Source: an uncultured bacterium
Lineage (GTDB): Bacteria; Planctomycetota; Phycisphaerae; Phycisphaerales; UBA1924
Direction of reading: 5' to 3'
Length of the DNA stretch: 12,771 nucleotides
Assembly (NCBI GenBank): GCA_938003595.1
Contig: CALKYH010000159.1
Location: forward strand, 1 to 12,771
Position numbers and translations under genes: made by a program
Shown: piece after piece, positions 5,787 to 11,896 of the stretch
Layout: each line of letters begins with the position of its first letter
Position numbering within the stretch: the first letter of the stretch is position 1
Notes under the pieces: model-generated
Seen by the model: the letters and a program-made list of their open reading frames with translations, nothing else
Databases searched by the model: none
What the model was told of the DNA's origin: nothing

Positions 5787-7118
5787 TCAGTGCACGCTGA
5801 CGAGGCCGCGACCGCTGCGGTCGATCAGGCCGTCGTCGTCGAGGGCGACGGGGTGGCTGGGCGCGGCGTCGGGATGCTCGCCCGGGAGGGGGCAGAAGCG
5901 GGAGCCGGCCATGGGCACGCGCTTGTTGACATCGCCGTGGGGCATGAACGGCCGCACCGCGACGACGAGCGCCATGAGGCCGACATTCAGCGCCAGCAGC
6001 TGCCAGGTCGCCGTCCAGCCCATGTGCACGAAGACGGCGGTGGAGACCACCAGCAGGATCGAGGTCGGGATGAGCCCGCCCCAGGCCAGCTTGAGCACCT
6101 GGTCGTACCGGATGCGCGGCACGGTCCAGCGGATGACCATCTCGAACGCGATGACCAGCACGATCTTCGTGAACAGCACGAGGAATTTCACCAGCGCCGG
6201 CAGCAGGCCCACGGCCTCGGGCTGGGTCCACTTCACGAAGGGCAGGTGGTAGCCGCCGAAGAACAGCACGCACAGGATCGCGGCGCTGGTCACCATATGG
6301 GCGTACTCGGCGAGGAAGAACAGCGCGAACCGCATCGAGGAGTACTCGGTGTGGTACCCGCCGACCAGCTCCTGCTCGGCCTCGGCGTTGTCGAACGGGG
6401 CGCGGTTGGCCTCCGCGAGGATGCACACGAAGAACAGCAGCGCCGCGAGCGGCATGCCGACCACGAACCAGCCGTCGGCCGCCTGCATCTCGGTGAAGCG
6501 GTCGGGCTGGACGGTGCCGGTGAGGATGACCATCGCGAGGATGGACAGGCCCAGGGGGATCTCGTAGGAGATCATGCCGGCGGTGCAGCGGAGGCCGCCG
6601 AGGAACGAGTACTTGTTGTTGGAGGCCCAGCCGCCCAGCGTCACGCCGTAGACGCCCAGCGAGGCGACGGCGAGCACCCAGATGAGGCCGATGTTGACAT
6701 TGGCGCCGACGATCTGCGCGAGGCCGCCCTCGGTGATGAGCAGGCCGAAGGGCTCGATGCGCCCGACCTCGACATAGCCGCCCCAGGGGACGACGGCCCA
6801 GCCGATGAGCGCGGGGATGATGATGGCGATGGGGCCGAGGGTGAACAGCGCCTTGTCGGCGCCGTTGGGGGCGTAGTCCTCCTTCAGGAGGAACTTCAGG
6901 CCGTCCGCCAGCGACTGGCCCAGGCCCCAGAAGCCGAACTTGAGGGGCAGCACGCCGAAGTCGAACCCGACGCGGTTGGGGCCGATGCGGTCCTGGATGT
7001 AGGCGGAGATCTTGCGCTCGAGATAGATGAGGTAGGCGCAGGTGACCAGGATCACATGCACCACGATCACGATGGTGAGGATCGAGACGAAGGTCTGAGG
7101 CGTCATCAGGGGGGCCAT
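5787..7118 (-). CDS. nuoH: NADH-quinone oxidoreductase subunit H
   Basis: A 443-residue polytopic membrane subunit of respiratory complex I, forming part of the quinone chamber and its link to the proton channels. Clear family blocks: YLERKISAYIQDRIGPNRVG at 32-51, WASNNKYSFLGGLRCTAGMISYE at 164-186 (shortened motif ASNNKYS), and the highly conserved loop AEANRAPFD through EAEQELVGGYHTEYS at 235-260, followed by RFALFFLAEYAHM. About eight to nine hydrophobic helices are seen. After the last helix there is a 50-residue soluble tail (392-443) that is longer than in many homologues. No other nuo gene is in the window; upstream is a PEP-CTERM-like gene and downstream ruvX. The ATG at 7118 follows a TGCTAGGAT box by nine bases, suggesting its own, leaderless, promoter. 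Confidence 0.97.
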   Translation of the reverse strand: MAPLMTPQTFVSILTIVIVVHVILVTCAYLIYLERKISAYIQDRIGPNRVGFDFGVLPLKFGFWGLGQSLADGLKFLLKEDYAPNGADKALFTLGPIAIIIPALIGWAVVPWGGYVEVGRIEPFGLLITEGGLAQIVGANVNIGLIWVLAVASLGVYGVTLGGWASNNKYSFLGGLRCTAGMISYEIPLGLSILAMVILTGTVQPDRFTEMQAADGWFVVGMPLAALLFFVCILAEANRAPFDNAEAEQELVGGYHTEYSSMRFALFFLAEYAHMVTSAAILCVLFFGGYHLPFVKWTQPEAVGLLPALVKFLVLFTKIVLVIAFEMVIRWTVPRIRYDQVLKLAWGGLIPTSILLVVSTAVFVHMGWTATWQLLALNVGLMALVVAVRPFMPHGDVNKRVPMAGSRFCPLPGEHPDAAPSHPVALDDDGLIDRSGRGLVSVH

Positions 7119-7127
7119 GGGGCCGAC

Positions 7128-7136
7128 ATCCTAGCA
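7128..7136 (-). promoter_or_regulatory. Candidate extended -10 box of nuoH (leaderless)
   Basis: On the minus strand TGC-TAGGAT, an extended -10, ends nine bases before the nuoH ATG. Transcription would start at or within a few bases of the ATG. The AGGA inside the box lies ten bases from ATG and could alternatively be read as a ribosome site. No -35 match was found. Confidence 0.45.
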
Positions 7137-7144
7137 GGCGCCGA

Positions 7145-7167
7145 CCGGGCCATCGCCCGCTGGCCGG
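7145..7167 (-). terminator. Possible terminator hairpin after the PEP-CTERM-like gene
   Basis: GGCCA/TGGCC stem with an eight-base loop, extended by two pairs past a bulged base, lies between the PEP-CTERM-like stop (7195) and the nuoH promoter box. There is no T-run, so it is weak as an intrinsic terminator. Confidence 0.25.
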
Positions 7168-7194
7168 ACTCGCAGGATCCGCTCACTGGCGGCC

Positions 7195-7833
7195 TCAGAA
7201 CGCCGCACGGCGCCGACGGGCGCCCGCGATCAGCAGGCCCAGGCCCGCGAGGCCCGCGCCGGTGGGCAGGGGCACGGGGATGGGGTTGGGCTCGGGGGTC
7301 GGCTCGCCGCGCTCGATGAAGGTCTTGGAACTGCCGCCGGCGGGGTTGCCGAACGACGAGCCCGGGCCGACGCTCTGCGCACGGACGCCCAGGAGGGCCA
7401 GGTCGTTGAGGGTCAGGCCGTTCTTGAGGTTCATCGTGAACGAGAACGAGTCGTAGAAGTCGCTGCCCGAGCCGGTGTTCCCGATCGCGAGGCCGAACTG
7501 GAACGGCTGGCCGATGCTGCCGGCCTGCACATTGCTGGTGTTGAAGGCGACGCCGGTGATCGCGTCGCCGAAAAAGTCCAAGGCGCTGTAGCCCGCCGCG
7601 GCGTTGGCGGCGTTGAAGTTCAGGTACAGCGCCGCGACATCGCCGTTGTTGGCGGACGACGCCGCGACCGTGAGCGCGAAGGTGAGCAGGCCCGGGGCGT
7701 TGTCGTGGACGCTGACGCTGTAGAGCATGGGGTCGCTGCCGCTGTTCGTGTTGACATCGAACACGACGGTGGCGGCGGTGGCGCCGGCGCCGGCGGCAAG
7801 CGCCGCGCCCATCCAGAACACATTGGATCGCAT
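7195..7833 (-). CDS. Exported protein with PEP-CTERM-like C-terminal anchor
   Basis: A 212-residue protein. Residues 1-20 (MRSNVFWMGAALAAGAGATA) are a signal peptide. The body (21-175) is rich in Asn, Gly, Ser and Ala with alternating beta-like strands (YSVSVHDNAPGLLTFALTV, PFQFGLAIGN, SFSFTMNLKNGLTLNDLALLGV) and has no recognised fold. A Pro/Glu-rich linker (EPTPEPNPIP) leads into VPLPTGAGLAGLGLLIAGA and RRRR at 206-209: the short motif, one helix and basic cluster of PEP-CTERM-type sorting signals, here in a VPLP variant. It is thus expected to be handed to an exosortase and carried to the surface or exopolysaccharide. The frame extends 24 codons upstream, but the start at 7833 gives the signal peptide and lies below a good promoter. 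The neighbouring secreted FG-GAP gene is on the same strand. Confidence 0.87.
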   Translation of the reverse strand: MRSNVFWMGAALAAGAGATAATVVFDVNTNSGSDPMLYSVSVHDNAPGLLTFALTVAASSANNGDVAALYLNFNAANAAAGYSALDFFGDAITGVAFNTSNVQAGSIGQPFQFGLAIGNTGSGSDFYDSFSFTMNLKNGLTLNDLALLGVRAQSVGPGSSFGNPAGGSSKTFIERGEPTPEPNPIPVPLPTGAGLAGLGLLIAGARRRRAAF

Positions 7834-7873
7834 TGCTCTTTGAATCCTCTCCCGGCGGCATCGCCGTGGGTGA

Positions 7874-7901
7874 AGAGTACCCCCGCGGTCATTGAGGTCA
7901 A
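7874..7901 (-). promoter_or_regulatory. Candidate sigma70-type promoter for the PEP-CTERM-like gene
   Basis: Minus strand TTGACC (7896-7901), a 16-base spacer, then TACTCT (7874-7879). This predicts a transcript start near 7867 and a leader of about 33 bases containing GGGAGAGGA. It is the best two-box promoter seen in the window. Confidence 0.45.
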
Positions 7902-7946
7902 CCAACTGTTGCGCAAGGACTTGCGGCCGATGCGGGCGGCGCGGGC

Positions 7947-7967
7947 GCGCGTCTGATAATGACGCGC
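7947..7967 (-). terminator. Hairpin after the FG-GAP/dockerin-like gene
   Basis: GCGCGTC and GACGCGC form a perfect seven-base stem around a seven-base AT-rich loop, beginning five bases after the stop codon at 7972. It probably marks the transcript end, but no T-run follows, so it would be a weak or factor-assisted terminator. Confidence 0.4.
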
Positions 7968-7971
7968 CGGG

Positions 7972-9576
7972 TCAGCAGTCGCCGTTGAAGCGTCCGAGAA
8001 CCCGGTTCAAGTCGTTGAAGTCCACCCTCCCGTCGCCGTCGATGTCGGCGGGGAGCTGGCCCGGATCGGCAAGGCCGTTGAACACATCCAGCAGCAGCGA
8101 CAGGTCGCCGAAGCCGACAACTCCGTCGCCGTTGAGATCCTCGGGGCAGCCGGGCCGGCGGAAGATGTTCACCTGGCGCAGGTATCGGGGGAGCGTCGGG
8201 TCGTTCACGGGCACGCCGACAGCGACCAGGTCCAGCGCGCCGTCGGCGTCGAAGTCCCCCGCGGCCATCGAGGAGTAGGTCTGATCGAGCAGCACGCCGG
8301 GCACCTGCGCGCTGCCCGAGGGCGTGAGCGTGCGCCACGAGCCCTTGCAGGCGCCGTCGCGCAGCGAGTAGATCTGCGCGCGATCCTCGACCAGCGTGGG
8401 GATCGTGCGGCTCGCGAAGGTGAAGGGGCCCGCGGCGATCTCCGCGACGCCGTCGCCGTCCACATCGCCCACGGACACGATGGTCGGCGGCGAGGTGGGG
8501 GAGGCGGGCAGGTCGAACCCGCCGAGCAGGCCGCCGGTGAGGGCGGAGGACTTCTCCAGCGACGCGTGGAACGACTCGCCGTCGAAGAAGATGCGCCAGG
8601 CGGCGATGTCGGCCAGGCCGTCGCCGTTGACATCGCCGATCCGGGGCGCGGGCGTCTTGCCGTTCTGTCCCGAGGCGAGGAAGGTGTGGGACTGGTCCAG
8701 CGCCGCGGAGGTGACGACCGCGATCAGGGGCGGCCCGCTGCTGAGCTCGCGGATGGTGACCGCGGCGTCGTCCACGCCGTCGCCGTTGGTGTCGCCGATG
8801 TTGACGATCTGCACGGCGTTGAGCACGACGCTGCCGACGAACGGCGCGGCGTTGATGAGCGACCAGTCGGCGCCGGAATAGAGCCGAAGCTGGCCGATGA
8901 ACTGCCCCCCGACGAAGGTCGCGCGGGTGGACAGCAGCAGGTCGCGCACGCCGTCGCCGTTCCAGTCGCCGACGAACGCCGAGGAGAACCCCAGCGCCCG
9001 CCCGGTCTCGACGCCCGTGATCCGCTGGCGCAGGTCGCCGCTGGCGCCGTCGAAGATGTACACCGCGCCGACATTGGACTCGGGAACCTGGTCGCCGTTG
9101 AGATCGACGCGCTCGAAGGGCGCGCTGACGGCGATCTCGGCGCGGCCGTCGCCGTCCAGATCCGCCGCGGCCAGCTGCGTGCCGAAGGCGCCGATGTTGA
9201 GCGAGCCGTTCGCCAGGCTGGGGACGGGGGAGACCAGCTCGCGGATGAGCTCCCCGGTGCGTCCGCTGTAGATCTGCGCCAGCGCCCGTCGCTGGCCGAA
9301 GGCGCCGCTGCCGGCCGTGCCGAAGCAGTCCACCAGCTGGCACTCGGGCGCGCCGATGACGATGTCGTCGGCGCCGTCGCCGTCCACATCGGCGGCGATG
9401 ACCCAGTCGCGCCCGGTCTGCAGGGGGGAGCCGAAGCCCGCGGCCTCGGTGGGATCGTGCAGGATCAGGTCGCTTCGCCACTCGGTGGTACGAACATCCG
9501 GGCAGGGCTCGACGCCGGCGCGCGCGACGCCGGCGATCAGACAGCCCGCGATCAGCGCGTGGCGCATGCTCCTCAT
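7972..9576 (-). CDS. Secreted FG-GAP propeller protein with C-terminal dockerin-like EF-hand pair
   Basis: A 534-residue exported protein. Residues 1-20 are a signal peptide ending GVARA. Seven FG-GAP/VCBS-type calcium loops follow at about 63 (DVDGDGADDIVIGAP), 139, 204, 262, 315, 371 and 441, spaced 50-75 residues apart, as in a seven-bladed integrin-like beta propeller. The C-terminus has two EF-hand loops, DLNGDGVVGFGD (480-491) and DIDGDGRVDFND (511-522), each followed by a helix: a dockerin type I-like pair. The lead 'CPEDLNGDG' and the ending NGDC match the tail common on planctomycete secreted proteins. The mature part has six Cys, so disulfides are possible. Likely a calcium-dependent surface adhesin or binding protein; no catalytic domain is seen. 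ATG 9576 is preferred over 9567 because GGAG lies eleven bases upstream of it. Confidence 0.92.
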   Translation of the reverse strand: MRSMRHALIAGCLIAGVARAGVEPCPDVRTTEWRSDLILHDPTEAAGFGSPLQTGRDWVIAADVDGDGADDIVIGAPECQLVDCFGTAGSGAFGQRRALAQIYSGRTGELIRELVSPVPSLANGSLNIGAFGTQLAAADLDGDGRAEIAVSAPFERVDLNGDQVPESNVGAVYIFDGASGDLRQRITGVETGRALGFSSAFVGDWNGDGVRDLLLSTRATFVGGQFIGQLRLYSGADWSLINAAPFVGSVVLNAVQIVNIGDTNGDGVDDAAVTIRELSSGPPLIAVVTSAALDQSHTFLASGQNGKTPAPRIGDVNGDGLADIAAWRIFFDGESFHASLEKSSALTGGLLGGFDLPASPTSPPTIVSVGDVDGDGVAEIAAGPFTFASRTIPTLVEDRAQIYSLRDGACKGSWRTLTPSGSAQVPGVLLDQTYSSMAAGDFDADGALDLVAVGVPVNDPTLPRYLRQVNIFRRPGCPEDLNGDGVVGFGDLSLLLDVFNGLADPGQLPADIDGDGRVDFNDLNRVLGRFNGDC

Positions 9577-9620
9577 CGTGTGGCCCGCTCCAGTCTCTCC
9601 GCTCTGAGGGTCGCGACCAG

Positions 9621-9645
9621 CGCCGCCGATCGGCGATCGGCGGCG
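9621..9645. repeat. 25-base palindrome between divergent genes
   Basis: A perfect inverted repeat with 11-base arms (9621-9631 and 9635-9645; arm core GCCGCCGATC) around a three-base GGC centre, lying 45 bases upstream of the FG-GAP gene start and about 120 bases before the epimerase -10. It may be an operator, or a hairpin near the 5' end of the FG-GAP transcript: a TATGGT sequence at 9650-9655 (minus) would start transcription at its edge. It is the longest perfect palindrome noticed in the window apart from the one at 11861. Confidence 0.55.
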
Positions 9646-9765
9646 ATGGACCATACGCCCCCCGATGGCGGGATGTTCCTGCGCCGCCCGGCCACGGGAG
9701 ATATCGGGCCCGGCGGCGCTCCGTCCCGGCTCGATCCGCCCCTCCGGGCCCCGATCGCCCGCCGC

Positions 9766-9771
9766 TACAAT
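9766..9771 (+). promoter_or_regulatory. Candidate -10 box of the epimerase gene (leaderless)
   Basis: TACAAT, a near-consensus -10, ends nine bases before the ATG at 9781. There is no ribosome site between them, so the mRNA would begin at or next to the start codon. No clear -35 is present. Confidence 0.55.
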
Positions 9772-9780
9772 CCCCAGCCC

Positions 9781-10863
9781 ATGCGGTGGAGCCCCGAGCA
9801 ACTCGAGCAGTTCCGCGCCGCCTACGAGGGCAAGCGCGTGTGCCTCACCGGCGGCGCCGGATTCATCGGGGGTCATCTCGCCGAGGCGCTCGTCGAGCTC
9901 GACGCCCAGGTCGTCATCGTGGACGACCTCTCGGGCGGCGCCGCGGGCGCTGACGACGACGCGCCCGATGTCCTCTCCGCGCTGCTCGAGGCGGCCCCCG
10001 ACCAGGTGCGATTCCTCCACGCCTCCATCCTCGACACCCATGCGCTCGACGACGCCATGGAGCGGGTGCGCGTGGTCTTCCACCTCGCGGCGATCTCGAG
10101 CCTGCCCGAGTCCATGCGCGACCCGGACCGCGCCTTCCGCGTGAACGACCGCGGGACCTTCGAGGTCTGCTCCGCGGCCCAGGTCGCCGGCGCCCGGCGC
10201 ATCATCTACGCCGCCTCCAGCAGCGCCTACGGCGACGCGGGCGACATCGCCGTGCCCGAGTCCCGCGCGCCGGCGCCGCTGTCGCCCTACGCCGCGTCCA
10301 AGCTCGCCGGCGAGCATGTCGTCAGCGCCTGGGCGCGCTCGTTCGGGCTTCCGGGGCTGTCCATGCGCCTGTTCAATGTCTACGGCCCGCGCCAGCGCGT
10401 GGGCGCGGGCGACGAGGGCGCCGTGGTCGCGGCGTTCATCGAGCGGCTGCGGCGCAACCAGCCGCCGGAGATCTTCGGCGACGGCCTGCAGACCCGGGAC
10501 TTCATCCATGTCCACGATGTCGTGACCGCGATGCTGCTGGCGGGCTCGACCCACGCCGAGCTGCGGGGCCAGGCGGTGAACATCGGCACGGGGCGCGCCA
10601 CGACGATCAACGACCTGGCGCACCAGATCGCCGAGGCCGCGGAGCGCCCGGAGCTGCGCGCCCGACTCCTGCCCGCGCGCGACGGCGACCTGCTGCACAG
10701 CCGCGCGGATGTCTCGCTCGCCCGGTCGCTGCTGGGTTTCGAGGCCACGATCCCGCTGGCCGAGGGCCTGCGCGCCACCGTGGAGGACCCCCTGGGAAAC
10801 GCGCTGCGGACCGGCGCCTTTCCTGAGGCGGCGGTCCGAACCCACGCGAGCGCCCGCGCCTGA
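9781..10863 (+). CDS. NAD-dependent epimerase/dehydratase (extended SDR, sugar-nucleotide type)
   Basis: A 360-residue cytoplasmic enzyme. The Rossmann nucleotide motif is CLTGGAGFIGG (G24, G27, G30), with the acidic end of strand two at VDDL (D48/D49), which binds the NAD ribose. Further blocks are HLAAISSLPES (101-111), IIYAASSSAYG with the catalytic Ser near 148, and SPYAASK with catalytic Y170 and K174. The later half has RLFNVYGPRQ, FGDGLQTRDFIHVHDV and AVNIGTGRATTINDLA, typical of UDP-glucose/UDP-GlcNAc 4-epimerases and related enzymes of sugar-nucleotide synthesis. The exact substrate cannot be told from sequence. Start at 9781 is set by an N-terminus of family length and by the TACAAT box just upstream. 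The UbiA-like gene starts 52 bases after its stop, with its own box. Confidence 0.94.
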   Translation: MRWSPEQLEQFRAAYEGKRVCLTGGAGFIGGHLAEALVELDAQVVIVDDLSGGAAGADDDAPDVLSALLEAAPDQVRFLHASILDTHALDDAMERVRVVFHLAAISSLPESMRDPDRAFRVNDRGTFEVCSAAQVAGARRIIYAASSSAYGDAGDIAVPESRAPAPLSPYAASKLAGEHVVSAWARSFGLPGLSMRLFNVYGPRQRVGAGDEGAVVAAFIERLRRNQPPEIFGDGLQTRDFIHVHDVVTAMLLAGSTHAELRGQAVNIGTGRATTINDLAHQIAEAAERPELRARLLPARDGDLLHSRADVSLARSLLGFEATIPLAEGLRATVEDPLGNALRTGAFPEAAVRTHASARA

Positions 10864-10901
10864 GGGGCCCTGACCCCGGCCGCTCCGCCGCGCCCATCCG
10901 G

Positions 10902-10907
10902 TACCAT
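10902..10907 (+). promoter_or_regulatory. Candidate -10 box of the UbiA-like gene (leaderless)
   Basis: TACCAT ends eight bases before the ATG at 10916, with no ribosome site between. The layout repeats that of the epimerase and nuoH starts. No -35 was found at standard spacing. Confidence 0.4.
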
Positions 10908-10915
10908 CGTCGCCC

Positions 10916-11827
10916 ATGACGATCACCACCATGCCGATCCGCGGCGGGATCGCCTCGATCCGCTGGGGCGCCCTGTTGTTCAGCGTTCCCTACAGCGCGC
11001 TGTGGGCGATGGCGCTCATCGACGACGGGCGAGACGCCTCCGCGATCCTGCTGATCATCGCCCACGCCGCGGGTCTGCTCTGGGGCCTGGCCTGGTCGGA
11101 CAAGGTGGATGTCTCGCGGGGCCTGCTGCCCCGAGCCGGGGCGCTGCAGCCCTCGTCGCTGCTCGGCGCCGATCCCGGAGGCGCGGCGATGAGCATCCTG
11201 GGCTTCATGGCGCTGGTGCCGACGCTCGTGCTGCTGGTGATCGACTGGCGCGCCGGCGCCGCGATGCTGGTGATGCTCATTGGCCTGGGCCTCTACGCCA
11301 CCGCGCGCCGCCGGCGCAAGCTCGCGCTGGCGGAGATCCTGCTGCCGCTGATCATCCTCATCGCTCCGGCGCTGATCCTGGGCGAGGGGCCGCGATCGAC
11401 GCTCGTCGCGCTGCCGGACGATGCGCCGCAGCCGCCCCTGCCGGAGGGCGCCCTCATGGCCGATCTGTTCGGCGCCCCGATCCTCGCGGCGACCTCGCTC
11501 GGCGCCGTCATCCTGGGCCTGATCATTTTGCTCGCCATGCTGCGCGACCGCCTGCGAGACCGCGCGGACGGGCTGCGGACGACCGTCTCGCGGATGGGCG
11601 AGAACGGCGGCGCGGCGCTCGCGGCGCTGTGGCTCGTGGTCCCCGTGCTGCTCGCCTCGATGGGCGCTGGCTGGGGCTGGTGGAGTTGGATCGTCCCCGC
11701 GCTGGTCGGCGTGGTGGGCGCCTGGAGCGCCGGCGCCATGGCGCGGACGGACTGGCGCGCCGCCGCGCTCCGCTGGGCCGTCGGCCACGCGCCGATCGCC
11801 GCGGCGCTGGCGCTGACGACCGTCTGA
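10916..11827 (+). CDS. Polytopic membrane protein, probable UbiA-superfamily prenyltransferase homologue
   Basis: A 303-residue integral membrane protein with about nine helices (17-35, 42-60, 91-109, 113-129, 139-155, 185-208, 232-250, 255-275, 286-301). The layout matches the UbiA superfamily, whose two Asp-rich motifs lie in loops 2-3 and 6-7. After helix 2 is WSDKVDVSRG (D62, D65), resembling NDxxDxxxD but with Asn replaced by Ser and the last Asp by Gly. After helix 6 is LRDRLRDRADGLRTTVSRMG, with D211xxxD215 and the GLRT...RxG stretch seen in UbiA proteins. Helix 1 (LLFSVPYSALWAMAL) also recalls UbiA. These enzymes move prenyl groups onto quinone, heme or lipid acceptors; the weakened first motif leaves activity in doubt. 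Assignment is inference; the gene itself is secure. Confidence 0.85.
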   Translation: MTITTMPIRGGIASIRWGALLFSVPYSALWAMALIDDGRDASAILLIIAHAAGLLWGLAWSDKVDVSRGLLPRAGALQPSSLLGADPGGAAMSILGFMALVPTLVLLVIDWRAGAAMLVMLIGLGLYATARRRRKLALAEILLPLIILIAPALILGEGPRSTLVALPDDAPQPPLPEGALMADLFGAPILAATSLGAVILGLIILLAMLRDRLRDRADGLRTTVSRMGENGGAALAALWLVVPVLLASMGAGWGWWSWIVPALVGVVGAWSAGAMARTDWRAAALRWAVGHAPIAAALALTTV

Positions 11828-11860
11828 ACCTGCTTCAGCTGAGAATCCCCGGGTCCCCCG

Positions 11861-11886
11861 CGGCGCGCCGCCGTTGCGGCGCGCCG
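11861..11886. terminator. Strong hairpin between convergent UbiA-like and ftsK genes
   Basis: The self-complementary decamer CGGCGCGCCG occurs twice (11861-11870 and 11877-11886) around CCGTTG, giving an 11-base stem with a four-base loop, plus a wobble and another pair outside. It sits in the 69-base gap between two convergent stop codons and would fold in transcripts of either strand, so a shared bidirectional terminator is likely. No T-run is present on either side. Confidence 0.45.
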
Positions 11887-11896
11887 TGCCGCGCGC

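Noticed and set aside
8000..9420. Recurring GCCGTCGCCGTC-like DNA repeats as a CRISPR or tandem array
   Set aside because: They are the codons of the DGDG calcium loops in the FG-GAP protein, with irregular spacing and diverged surroundings.
8566..9780. Upstream open frame fused to the epimerase
   Set aside because: It is antisense to the FG-GAP repeats; the SDR Rossmann motif needs only the ATG at 9781, which follows a TACAAT box.
9577..10932. In-frame upstream extension of the FG-GAP gene to a 986-codon frame
   Set aside because: The extra part is the codon-aligned complement of the epimerase gene and lacks protein-like composition; the signal peptide starts at 9576.
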